Part shown: one piece after another, positions 1 to 11,701 of the stretch
Numbering within the stretch: the first letter of the stretch is position 1
How the letters are laid out: the number at the start of each line of letters is the position of its first letter
Source of the DNA: Cannabis sativa
Lineage: Eukaryota; Streptophyta; Magnoliopsida; Rosales; Cannabaceae
DNA length: 64,000 bases
Assembly: GCF_029168945.1 (NCBI RefSeq)
Contig: NC_083605.1
Coordinates: 26,735,280-26,799,279, forward strand
Direction of reading: 5' to 3'
Position numbers and translations under genes: made by a program
The notes under the pieces: model-generated
What the model was told of the DNA's origin: nothing
What the model saw: the letters and a program-made list of their open reading frames with translations, nothing else
The model's database searches: none

Positions 1-595
1 GAAAAAGTGTGCATTGATAGGATTTTTCCACTCCGACTTTGAGTTCTTATAACAGAGAAAGCTCTTGATTTGTGTTTGTATTTTCTGTATTTGTTTTACT
101 ATTACAGATATTGTCATCTCATTCGGGCACAACATCACTGATTGCAAACTTCACTGCTTTTAAAAGCAAATGAAATTATTTTCGTATTGATTTTGCTAAT
201 CATCAAACTATAGAGAAACAAGTTTGGATTCGAAAGAAAGATGTATTGTTTTCAATTTCTTTAAGCATGGTACTCAATATTCATCTTAGATATGGTTATA
301 ACTTTAATGTTGAAATGGATAAATAGTTTCCATAACCATAAGAGAAAACGCCACCACACTCACACATAACATACACTACTGGGCCTAGAAGCTTGGAGCC
401 ACACCCAGTTTTCCCATTTCATAAATGAAAATCTTGCAAAAGTTAAATAGTAGTAATTCACATAGTCTGCAGGTTCTGAAAAACCCTTGCAGCTAGTCAG
501 TCTCTGAACACTTGGACATAAAACACATATCTACAAGGGAAAGACACTTCTTTATGGAGAGGCTAAAGGAGACAATTGACATAGCCCAGTGAGTT
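1..595. other. 3' flank of the SKP2A-like gene
   Basis: No open reading frame or recognisable repeat is seen. The part next to 596 is presumably the 3' untranslated region of the minus-strand F-box gene. I could not identify a convincing polyadenylation signal by eye. Confidence 0.5.
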
Positions 596-2424
596 TTAAT
601 GAGCTGAAGGAGGCAACATGGTGGGGCTGCGGAACTGAGCTTGGAAAGCGCATGCACAATGAACAGATGTTAAATTCAAACAGCCACTCATGATGAGTGA
701 ATGCCTGCCTGAACAAGTGTGAAGCGAAGGAAATGTATCACACACTGCCTGAACAGCGGGAGGAGTAAGCGCCGTGCATTGGCTAATGTTCAGAGTTTTA
801 AGCCCCTCCTCATCGTCCCATGTTTCAGGTTTGTTCTTCACTCGACTTTGGGCCAAAGAATACATTGCCTTGTCGGTGATGTTCTGGCAGTAGTACAGCC
901 CAAGGGATCTCAGATGGACACACCTATTTGCCAAAGCAATCACACTATCATCTGAAAAAACCAAGTGCGGAAAGGGTTAAAACTTAAATGGTCATTATTA
1001 TCATAGTTAGAAACCCAGTAAAATAATAAATCTTATAATTAAACGAAACCAGTTAATGATCTTAGTACGATTGTACCAGTTATAAGGACACATCCGCACA
1101 AGTCAACGGTTCTAAGATCAGGGCAACCATATGCTAAACTCATAACTCCAACATCACTGACATTGTCACACCATCCAAGATTTAAAGACTGCAGCTGATT
1201 GCAGTAACGTCCAATAGCCTGAACATAATAAAGAAATTTGTTAAGAACTATCTCAGATCAAACCATGGAGAAATTTGTAAGAGCTTATCATACCTGCAGA
1301 GCCCTGTCTGTTGCAGTTTTCACACATCCGCAGAGATTGAAAACTTTTAAGTTTCTGCAACAACTAGCAAGATGTGCAAGAGCAACATCACTGAAAGCAG
1401 GGCAGCCACTGATATTGAGTTTAGTAAGGTTTTGACAACCACGAGCCAAAGCATATAGCGAGGCATCACTAAGCTTGAAGCTTTTACTGAGATCAAGGAT
1501 CTGCAAATCATGACAGAAGTTTGCTATAGCCTCAACAGCATTGTCCTCAAGTTGTGGTTTATCCTGACGCAGAATCAGAGTTTGCAGTTTTGTGAATTTA
1601 GGAGCAAGTGATAGGACCAAGTTGTTCATATTCTTGTTACACCTAAACAAAAAAGATAGCAGCTTGAGATGATTAGATGGCCATTCACGAACATGCTAAA
1701 TAAAGATTTTGAAGCATAGATAACTTAGTTGCTCATAAAATATGAATCATCGCTCATCCTAACACTTATTGTTACAAATTTTATAAAAACTTTTGAAAGT
1801 GGAAATTATACACGCAGCTCCAAGAATCAAATTAATTGCAAAAGAAGATGTTTCTCTAAGGTGAATTTGAACTACTTTAATTTGTAATTATTAGAGCTAT
1901 GTCTTATAAACAGGTATGTAAAAAGGCTTTAATAGAGCTATGTCCAATGTCCAAAACAAAAGACCTGAATTAGAAAAACCTCGATACGACAACACTTGTG
2001 GTTTAAACAATTTCTTTCCAATCTCTTCAAAAGCCAATTTGACAAATTTAAGATTTTTTTAGAATTAAAGAGGTTGCAAACACTGGACACCTAAAAGACC
2101 CCTTAAGATCATAAAAAAACGACAAATAAATTAATCAAGGTATTCAAAACAATACCATGATAGAGAGAGATGGGTGAGGCCGAGAGAAATAGCATCTCTC
2201 CAACCACGACACACCCCAGATGCCATGATCACCGTCTGATCATCCACAATCGAAACGATTTGCAACAACAGCTCCATAGGAATATCCTTCCAATCAGTGA
2301 TAACCCCACCTTCCATTTTCACTTTTCCACCACTACGATCACAAACACCGAGCATCATAAGCTTCTCAAAGCTGACGTTCAAGTCCTCAGCAGCACCCTG
2401 GTGGAGCTCCACTTTTCTTACCAT
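596..2424 (-). CDS. SKP2A: F-box/LRR protein, SKP2A/SKP2B type, four coding exons
   Basis: This is the substrate-recognition subunit of an SCF ubiquitin ligase. In Arabidopsis the SKP2A/B proteins act in the nucleus on cell-cycle regulators and SKP2A binds auxin (established knowledge). Coding exons, read on the minus strand, are 2424-2156, 1642-1294, 1218-1077 and 951-596. All three introns have GT..AG ends and the phases join exactly, giving 1116 nt or 371 residues. The F-box lies at about residues 43-80 (TDWKDIPMELLLQIVSIVDD and then SGVCRGWRDA). Leucine-rich repeats follow to the C-terminus, with family signatures such as QDKPQLEDNAVEAIAN, LNLGWCDNVSD and TALTPPAVQAVCDTFP. I chose the ATG at 2424 (MVRKVELHQ); the GTG upstream at 2439 is in frame but unlikely. 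Compared with Arabidopsis as I remember it, the insert after SLAQSRVKNKP is several residues shorter. SKP2A and SKP2B cannot be separated here. Confidence 0.93.
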
Positions 2425-3300
2425 TCTATAACGTGTCACCTTTACTCTCTCTCACCGCCTTAATAAGATGGCTCCTCGTTTCTGCCACCAGCCCAAAAAA
2501 AAACAAACAGAAAATTAGATAAGAATGAACAAAATTCGATATTTCGAAAAACGACAAGAAACATTACAGCCCAACTCGACCCACCCAGGTGTCGAATTAC
2601 AGAGAAATGGATATGTCAACCAAAATCCATGTTTGGTAACGGATAATTACACAAATATCATGTCTCCAATCACTCTTCAAACGATTTTTAACTTAAAATA
2701 CAGAACAGTGACACAACACGAGTTCTTTTTAGGAAAATAAAAAAGAAAACCAGACAAATTGATACATAGCACCAAAATTTATGGCCTTAAATAAACGAAA
2801 AATGATCAAAGGATGGCTATCTCATTACCTAAAATTTAAAATATATAAAATTTAAATATGATCCCAGTTAAATATAAAAGAGAATGATGCATGAAACCAT
2901 GACTCCTAAACAAATCATTTTAAAGTTTGCGAAAACCAATACAAAATGTTTTGATCAAACTAAAATATGAAGTAGCTCTTCAGACCTACTTTTGAATTTT
3001 CTAGTTTAGAAAACGGAAGAGCAGTAATAGATTACCAGAGACTTCCAAATAGTTGTGAATGGAAACGTTAAAAAAAAAAAAAAAAGGCGTTGTTGTGTTG
3101 CAATCAATTCAAACCTGAGTTGGACTCAGTTCAGAAACTTGGGTTTGGTTTGATGTGGTTTGTGTGTCTAGATTTCCGTCAAAGAGAGAGACGGACGAAA
3201 TTGAAATATGGAATATGGATGAGTTTGCTTCTGCTGCTTTTGGACAGGAAAGGAGAGAAGAAAGTTTTTCTTTTTTTTAAAGAAATAAAATAAAATATGG
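2425..3300 (-). promoter_or_regulatory. 5' leader of the SKP2A-like gene with a probable leader intron
   Basis: Upstream of the ATG, the minus strand has a pyrimidine-rich tract ending in a good acceptor (CAG at 2484-2482). Further up there is a plausible donor, CTCTG then GTAATC, with GT at 3035-3034. This suggests a leader intron of about 554 bp at 2482-3035. Leader introns are common in plant genes, but this one is inferred from splice-site appearance only. A poly-A/T run sits near 3070-3086. No other gene is seen. Confidence 0.35.
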
Positions 3301-3339
3301 AGAAGCGTATGGTATAGGGAACAAGCGACGCGTATGATG

Positions 3340-3347
3340 CCACGTGG
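3340..3347. promoter_or_regulatory. G-box (CCACGTGG) upstream of the SKP2A-like gene
   Basis: A perfect 8-bp palindrome, CCACGTGG, lies upstream of the inferred leader of the F-box gene. G-boxes with this core bind plant bZIP and bHLH factors. Use by this gene is inferred from position only. Confidence 0.4.
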
Positions 3348-4759
3348 AGTTTATGATCGATTTATGTGATGTGATTGGTGGGACCCACCCTCGTTGGGCT
3401 CTGTAAAGTAAGATCATTTGGTTACTTCATTACTTCAATATGACTTCCGTTTTCTTTTTCCCTTTCTTTTCTTAAAAAAATTAGATACAATTGGATTGTG
3501 GAGGGAGAAGAATTTGAGGATTTATATGATATGATATGATAAACGATAGGTTGTGACAAAATGTCTATTTATTTGTTTATTATAATGGATAATATTGCAG
3601 AAATGGATTGAGGAGAATAATATGATAAAAGAGGGCCAGGGTGAGAGAGAGAGAAGCCAATGGAATGGAGTTGAGTGGGTTCGGGTGAACATCTGGAAGG
3701 TTCTATTTGTTTAAAACCGAAACCGCACTCAAAAGTAATTCCAGTTCTTTTGAAGTCCTTTATTTACAGTGATGTTTTGGAAGGAAAATATTGGAAAGAG
3801 AGAATAAATTATGTGTTTAGTAGGAAGGAATGATAGAATTCCCGTTTAAAATTTAATCCTATACAAAATAAAGTAAATTAATCTCTAAAAAAAAAGTAAA
3901 TTAAATTAAATATCATAAATACTTTTTTATAAAAATATAAATAATTTTCTTGAAGAGGACAATATTAATAATTTTAATAAATAATTATTTTTTTTAGTCT
4001 AATTTTATTTATTTCTCTTTTTTTTGCAATGAGTCTAATTTTATTTTTAATATCAAACAAGGAAAAAAATTGGTATCCTCTCCTTTCATCATACTCTCCA
4101 TTTTCCTTACTCTCCTTCTTAATTTCCTCCCTCACACCAAATATAGTAGATTGGGGGTGAAAATAAACAATGGATTTTTTGGCTAAATGGGGAAGGGATT
4201 TTTTTCTCTATTGTTACTTTGTATTGGGGTTGGTCTCTTTAATTTTTATTTATTTTATAATATTATTTTTTTTAAGTTTTTCATTGATACTGTTTAGCAC
4301 TCAGTGTTCTTAAAGCATCTTCAACAGTAATATTCTTTAAGAGTGTCAAAAATATTCAACATCACTTAAACTATAATATTATATTTTATTTCTCTTTCAC
4401 ATTATTCTTGACACTTTTTTATTCTAAAATGTTTCAAGAGTAAGCAATTCTAAAATTATTAAAATAATATTATATTATTATTTAATATATATTAAATATT
4501 TTTTTTACTTTAAAACAAAATAATAATAAATAAATAAGACCGAGAAGACATAAAGAATGTCATTGCATGATATTTTTTTGGCATTTTTTTTCACTACAAT
4601 GGTAAACATCTATTAAAAGATGTCAAAAATGTATATATGGTACTAAGTATTCTTTAAGGGCCGCTTTTTTTATTGACGTGACGAATGATGATTGGATGGA
4701 ATGTTAGTTGGAGGTGGAGGAGTTTATCTCCCTTAGCCGGTAATTCTTGTAATGGGATT
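3348..4759. other. AT-rich intergenic DNA with a possible MITE-like stretch
   Basis: No gene is seen. The part at about 4305-4670 opens with AAAGCATCTTCAACAGTAAT and closes with related short words (ACATCTATTAAAAGATG), as some plant MITEs do. I could not find clear terminal inverted repeats or a target duplication, so this is only a possibility. Confidence 0.25.
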
Positions 4760-5105
4760 TGTTGGGAATTATTTTATCAAGATCTAGACTTACTACCATG
4801 TATGTTGTTTAACATCTTAAATATGAATTATCTAAAACAATGGAATTTAAACACATATAAAGTTAAGAAACCTTCCATTGATTGCAGTAGAATTAAATGT
4901 CTCTTTCCTCTCATATCATTAGCCCTTGTTCCTTTCTGTCGCAGAGTATTATCAAGATTTGAGCTCGATTCTCCTTCAGGTGTTGAATTCTTCACAGTCT
5001 TACACATTATGATTAAGTACTGGACTTCTTACGGGTGAGCATGTACTCTTTCACTATGTGGCTCGAAAATTTGAAGAGAAAAAGAGAGAGAGAAGGATTC
5101 GAAAA
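4760..5105 (-). repeat. Decayed, reverse-oriented fragment of the 1.9-kb Copia LTR
   Basis: Starting at TGTTGGGAATTATTTTATC, the stretch matches in order, with many substitutions, the first part of the reverse solo LTR at 5743: the ATCTAGACTTACTACC box, TCTGTCGCAGAGTATTATCA, and a GAGAGA patch. It therefore represents the 3' end of an LTR on the minus strand. It is much more diverged than the neighbouring solo LTR and so is an older insertion. Confidence 0.7.
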
Positions 5106-5742
5106 TAGATATCTATTCTATATAAAGTGTGCCTATACAACAGAATTCTTAGTTTATGAGAAATTCATCGGTGACTTTTTATTTATATTAAAAATAAAAT
5201 GGTTTATTAATAAAAATAAAATAGTTATGAAAAATTCATGGGTCACTTTTTATTTATATATAATAAAATAAATCCCATTAAATCTAAAAAAATACAATTG
5301 AGTTTTTCCTTTGTACATCTACAATTAGTTTTTCTAAATATACTTATGTTATTTAGTTGGATTTTATTCTAAATAAGAATTTACCACTATTTATATATTA
5401 TATATATATTGCTAAAGAATTTTTCTATTTATTTTTTTGGCTCGATCAGATTATAATTGTTTGCCTCCAGATCTGAATCTGAATATATAAAATGTGGCTA
5501 TATAAACGAATTCTTGGTTTATGAGAAATTATTGAGTGACTTTTTCTAAAAAATATTTTCTTTGTTTATATAAAATGTGGCTATGTAACAGAATTCTTGG
5601 CTTGATGTTATTATTTATTTTTCTGTCAAAATGTTAACAGAATATTCTAATATTTGACAGAATATTCTGATTAGAAAACGTTAATTATAATTGATTAATT
5701 TTAGCTAAATAATCCTACCAAAATTTAATCTAACAAATTTCT
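5106..5742. repeat. AT-rich filler with three degenerate copies of a short repeat
   Basis: A roughly 45-55 bp unit containing CAGAATTCTT, followed in two copies by GTTTATGAGAAATT, occurs near 5126-5178, 5483-5542 and 5566-5605. It does not match the LTR family and I do not recognise it. No coding sequence is seen. Confidence 0.45.
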
Positions 5743-7639
5743 TGTAGGAAATTATTTTACCAGGATCTTAGATCTACTCACAAGTATGTTGTTTAACACC
5801 CTAAATATGAACTTTCTAAAACGATGAAATAAACATATATAAAGTTTAGGAAACCTTACATTAGGTGTAGCGGAATAATATGACTCCTTCCGTTCAGATA
5901 TCTAGCCCTTGATTCCTTTATGTAGCAGAGCATTATCAATATCTGAACCTGGATCTCTTTTCTCTGAATCTTTGATGCTGAAACTCCTTTTGCTGAATGT
6001 TTTTCTTCACGATCTTCCTCACTATGATCGAGGTATCACTTGCTGTGTGTGGGCACTACTCTTACACTAAGAATTTCGAAATCTCAATGAGGAAGAGAGA
6101 GAGAGAGCGGGTTCGGCCAAAGATAGGGAGAGAGAAGGCTCAGTTTTTTCTGAATGAAAAAGTAGAAAATTTAAGTGTAAATTTCCTGAAACCTTCACTA
6201 TCTATTTATAGCATTCCACTAGGATTAGGTTTGAATTATTTGGCATTAAAATAATGAAAATATCAGTTTAAATTTCCTACAAAAGTGGCTGGCCCTATAC
6301 TAGTGGATTTGGGCCTCACTTTTTGCAATTTTGCAGTTTTACCTTTTCTGCATCTGATTTTCTCAAAAACGCTAATTTTCTAATTCAACCATTTAAATGT
6401 CAATTCTAACTATTTAATAACTATAAATAATTATTAAATAATATTGTCATTTATCATATTTATTAATTGAACCATACAAAGTATCATAATTAACAAATAT
6501 GCCCCTAAAACTCTTTCTTTACAATTTCGCCCTTACTTAGTGAAAAATTCACAAATAGACATAGTCTAATTTGAGAATTATAATTGATAATCAAAACCAA
6601 TTACATGAATCTTACAAGCAATATTATCTCAACTAGTGCGGGGACCATGGGTCTATATAACCGAGCTTTCAATAAGTAGATCAAGAATTTATTACTAAAA
6701 TTCACTAACTTATTAATTCTTTGTTGAATCCACGGATAGAACTTAGAATTGCACCCTCAGTTATATAGAATGCTCTATATGTTCCACCATATAGACACAT
6801 CATTAGTTATCCATTGTTATAATCCTAATTTGATCACTGATCCTCTATATGAATGATCTACACTGTAAAGGGATTAAATTACCGTTACACCCTACAATGT
6901 ATTTTTTCCTTAAAACACTTGACCCCGTATAAATGATATTTCAGCTTATATGAAATGAATACTCCACCATTTATGTTCGTTTGGTCAAGCTCGAAGGAGA
7001 TCATCCTTTGCTTACTATTCGCCAGATAGAAGCTATAGATTCCATGTTTATGATAGCGCTCCCACTCAATTGCACTACCGTGTTCCCAAAATGTACGTTT
7101 CACCCTGACCTAAAAGTAGGTTTAACTAACAAATCAAAGAACACGAATAGCCTCTCGAGATTGAGCCTAATCATATCAGGATTAAGATCATTTGATCTAG
7201 GATCAACTAGGCGATATTAACTTGAATAGATATTACGGGAAGTTTAATAAATCTAAGTCAATGTTCAATATCGGTCCCTTCCGATGCATACTCCATGCAT
7301 CCAACCTGAGCTTTACTTTAACCAATGCTCTGGAAAGAACATAGCACTTCTCCAAATGCAAGTAAACTCTGTTGTAGATTATCATATCAGTAAAACGCTA
7401 TGTCTGATAAATCTAGGAAATTTTATTCACATAGTCATGTTTACTTTCCAATGTGTTGACGGCACAATAAACAGGATCAAGTATGTGAAGAGGGTTTCAG
7501 ATGAATTTATACATTATGTACATATAATCATGAAATAAATCATGTGAACTATGCAACATTAAATGTTATTTCTGATCTATATTAATAAGTAAATCTGATT
7601 ATATTGAAACGAGTTTTATTTAGGGCATGAAACCCAACA
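5743..7639 (-). mobile_element. Solo LTR of the 1.9-kb Copia family, reverse orientation
   Basis: A complete LTR of about 1897 bp. On the minus strand it starts TGTTGGGTTTCATGCCC at 7639 and runs to the mutated terminus near 5743. It is flanked by a perfect 5-bp target duplication, TTTCT at 5738-5742 and at 7640-7644. No internal region is attached, so it is the product of LTR-LTR recombination. The promoter box TATAAATAG is at about 6201-6209 on the minus strand. Short open frames inside it recur in sister LTRs and are not genes. Confidence 0.88.
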
Positions 7640-9030
7640 TTTCTCTCTCTAGAGCAAAAACCCTAACCTCCAACACAACCTTTACCAGTTTATAACCTTA
7701 GTTATAATTTCTTAAGCTATATTTTATAATTTTAATTTTCATTTTAAAATTTGAAAAATACTAATGAAGACAACATGCTACATGCTATTATACAAAAGTA
7801 TTGCATTTATATATCCTACGATGTTTCAAAAATACTTTGGAAAGTTCATCTTGAATTAATTATTAATATGTAATAAAAGATATTAGTTATTATATCATTA
7901 CTTTAAACAAAGGAAAGTTCTAGCAGTGCTTCTACTTTCTAATCATCTCTTGGTTTCGGGCAGAAAGTCATATTCATGTGTTATGTGTACGTTAAATTTT
8001 TGTTAATAGGACAGGGAAGAGAGTATAGTCTTACAGAACTTGAAATAGTGAACTTGAGTTGTCAGTATATACATAAACCTCAATTTTGACTTCTTTAACC
8101 AGCTCCCACACACAAGTTACTTACTCTGAATTTATAACCATTTACAATTTTTTAACACTCAAAAAGTTACCGAGTTTGTTTTCTATAGCTCTACTTATAA
8201 GGTAGAAAAATATTTTTAGATTGACTCTTCTATTTCGTTTATCAATTGAATTATTTTCAAGTTGACACATTAACTTAAAAATGACACAATAATGACCTAC
8301 TACAAAGTATACACTTATATTCATTCTATTTATTGAGAATCAAAACTTCAATCTTCTTCACTAGATTAGCCAGACTCACACAATATTTGGACATAAACAC
8401 AGAACACAATATTATAATTCAAACTCAGAAACACTTAGTCGAAACTTGAATGAATAATGCCACTCTTTTAAGTTTTAAGACTGTATATGACTAGGCAATT
8501 TTGGTTATTGTATTATCATTGCTGCTACATATTAGGTCATTTTTAAATTTTTTATGTGAAATTTTGTATTGTGAGCTTTTTAGAGTTTCTAATAGACTTC
8601 AATGAGTAATAGATTTATATAATTATACTTGGAATAAATTTTAATAATGTTGTTTGGTGGATTCCTATTTTGTTATTAGGTAACATAATATTATTATTCG
8701 TTAGGTCTGTCACAATTATTAAGTGAGAATGAATCAATTTAAAAACCTTTCACTATATTAAAAGGTGAGATTGATTTTAATATGAGCTTAATTATATTTT
8801 TTATTTTGTATATATATTGTTTTATTTGAAAACAGGTAAATAAATGACTACTCTATATACAACAATTAAGGACATCACTCTAACTACAGAAAGTTAGAAG
8901 AATAAAATGAGAGTGTTAGAAAAATTTGAAAAGCGGACAAATAAGAGTTCATCACTCAAATATCAAATACTTAATGTTAGCAGACAAAAAAATATACAAT
9001 CAGTTAATTTACTGTTGAAATTGTTAATAC
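7640..9030. other. AT-rich intergenic DNA
   Basis: I see no gene, clear repeat or structured element in this stretch. It is AT-rich with scattered short homopolymers. Confidence 0.4.
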
Positions 9031-9265
9031 TCTACTAATAAATGCTATATTTTTCGAATTTTACCTGTACACGCGTTGTAACAAATTATTATTTCATAAA
9101 TATATATTTTTTTCCTTAAAAATGAACACAGGGTAATGATGTTGAACCTAATAACTAATAATATATATATATTTTTTTAATTTTTCATTGTATCACTTTT
9201 TAATAACATAGAAAAAAATTAGCATAAAATTTAGTACACGTGCCTCGCACGTAACTTTTTGCTAG
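9031..9265 (+). mobile_element. Probable short non-autonomous Helitron
   Basis: The 3' end is typical of plant Helitrons: a hairpin ACGTGC-CTC-GCACGT at 9238-9252, nine bases, then CTAG at 9262-9265 followed by T. A plausible 5' end is TCTACTAATAAATG at 9031, which resembles the usual TCTCTACTA start. The base before it is C rather than the expected A, so the left boundary is uncertain. No coding sequence is present. Confidence 0.5.
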
Positions 9266-9620
<355 letters not shown>

Positions 9621-11168
9621 TAAAATTGTTAACGCAGATTTACGTTAGCCAAATTTGAGCCTCACGATGATAATTCAACACAGAAAAAATAAAAGCTATC
9701 AAAAAATAATATATGAACACAAGGTTTCTACGTGATTTTGCAGTTAAAATTCTTCATAACCCACGAGTCAATCTTATTCAAATTTCTGAGTATTTTTTCA
9801 GGGCCTCTTTCCTAAAACATTTTCCTCTCTTTTTTGAGATTGTTTGCCACTATTTATAATTGCATAGTGGCAGTTAATTACAAAGTTGACCGAAATATGT
9901 GTTAAGCAAAAATCTCACATTTAAAATATTAAAAATAAATGCAAAACACAATTTCACCTATGCCAAATTTATAGCATAAGAGGTTATTAGTTTAAGTTCG
10001 ACCCATCCAAGATTATAAGAATAACCTCTTAATTACAATCCTTTTATTTAAAGGAGATACCGTTTGATTCCAATTACAATGATATTAAATGATTAAAATA
10101 ATTTGGGGAAAATTTGGAGTGAATTTTGAATTGCAGTTGAACTCAGTCAATTTAATTAACCGAGCTGCCTACATACCTTCTTTATGAAGGATGAAGCCAC
10201 TTGTAGTTCAGAATGTTGTATTTTAGAATTTGAATAAAGAATTCCGGTATATGACCATTTTCAAGAATTCTATGCTCTTTTGAAAATTTAGAAAAAATTC
10301 CTAGGTGTATGACTTTTTATGAAATTTTGAGAGTTGTTTTTATACCATTTTTGCGGTATTGGCGACTGCACTTAGTCTTAGCAACTAAGTTGCCTACATA
10401 TCCTTTTATAGGAATCAAGTCAAACGTAGTTCCAATTTTTTTTTTTTAACTTTTTTTATGAGGTGAAGACCTCTTTTTTTTTTTAATGCCATCTAATTTG
10501 CTATGGCTTTAAATTTTAGTGTATTTTTTAATTTTTTTTAGGAAAAATTACCCTTTTTAAGATTTTTATGAGGTTAAAGACCTCTTTGAAATTGGGTGAG
10601 GTGAATGACCTCTTTAATATTCCAAGATTAATTTTAATGAGCTCATTTGAAATTTTGTGCCATTTTGTATGGATTTGGAAATTTACCACTTTTTTATTGT
10701 GATAGATTTTTGTCTTGAAATTCTATTTATTATTATTATTATTAAATAATAAATAAATGAATTATTTGACTGATTTTTTTAGTTATTATTCCCGGAATTT
10801 AGAGAATATCATTTGATATTTGATAATGTTTAAAATAATATCTGAGATATTTTAATTTATCAGATAAACAAAATAATATCATTATTTTATAATCCAAATT
10901 GAGTTTCCTATTCAAATTTGAAAACGTTAAATGATGATATATAATATATGTGCTTGTTTAAAATGGTCACATCGTGAGTATATATACAGATTAATGCTTG
11001 TCATTAAATTTTCACCAGACTTCTTAACCCTTCATATAATACATACACATATATTTGTAGGAAGAGAGTTGAATTTAGTTGACCGAACCAATTCTTACGA
11101 TAGGAGGATTTCGTCTATATACTTGAAGCACATATATCCATTATAAATTTCTTTGGCCATTATATCTC
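9621..11168. repeat. AT-rich DNA with two copies of a GCTGCCTACATA motif
   Basis: No gene is seen. A motif of about 45 bp (GCTGCCTACATACC, a small hairpin, then a TTGTAGTTC-like end) occurs at 10164-10212 and again in variant form at 10389-10433. Similar motifs occur in non-coding parts of plant retroelements. This and the nearby ACGTGATTTTGC word suggest an old element remnant that I cannot classify. Confidence 0.4.
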
Positions 11169-11173
11169 AAATA

Positions 11174-11690
11174 TGTTAGACATTTATATATATAAACTGA
11201 AATGTATATGTTTAAGTATTAAGTGCGGAATTAATCAAACATATATACACTATGAATAAGGATCGAAATACCTCCAGCCATTGAATCTTGAGCTTCAAAC
11301 CCACATAAGCTTTGATCTGCAAAGGAAATTGACTACCATGGGTAATCGGGCTTCCTCGCTCTCTCAACTCTCTTTAGATGGAATTTGCTGTTATGAACAG
11401 AATGAGTGAGGAGCTCGGGGACCGAGACCCTATATTTATAGGTGAGATACTCCATCAGTATCTGTGCCACATTAATTGTCAGAATATTTTGACAATTAAT
11501 TCAGGAAATCAAATCAGGTAATGAATATAGAAATCTGACCATATATAGAATATTACATAATTGATTTTGTCCAAATTCAATGAATATAAAAAATTCATTT
11601 ATCAGAAAATCAATTATTTATTTATTTCCTTAAATAGAAATTTATTTCTTTAAATAGAAATATATTTCCTTAAATAAAAATATTCTTATA
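11174..11690 (-). repeat. 3' LTR of the 517-bp-LTR Copia element
   Basis: On the plus strand it begins TGTTAGACATTTATATATAT and ends AAATATTCTTATA. It contains a perfect hairpin with an 11-bp stem, ATTAATTGTCA at 11471-11481 and its complement at 11490-11500, with an 8-base loop. It also contains three tandem copies of a TTTCCTTAAATAGAAA-like unit near its right end. Confidence 0.92.
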
Positions 11691-11701
11691 TTCTCCCACT
11701 T
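11691..11701 (-). other. Polypurine tract of the minus-strand Copia element
   Basis: On the minus strand, AAGTGGGAGAA immediately precedes the 3' LTR. This is the usual position and composition of the plus-strand DNA primer of LTR retrotransposons. Confidence 0.75.

Noticed and set aside
4685..5038. 117-codon frame
   Set aside because: It lies across an old reverse LTR fragment and flanking AT-rich DNA, with no domain and no copy elsewhere.
6981..7220. 79-codon frame MVKLEGDHPLLTIRQIEA, repeated at 20270-20509 and 33129-33368
   Set aside because: It recurs only because it lies antisense in copies of the same LTR. The LTRs of elements B and C do not keep it open, and no promoter or domain supports it.
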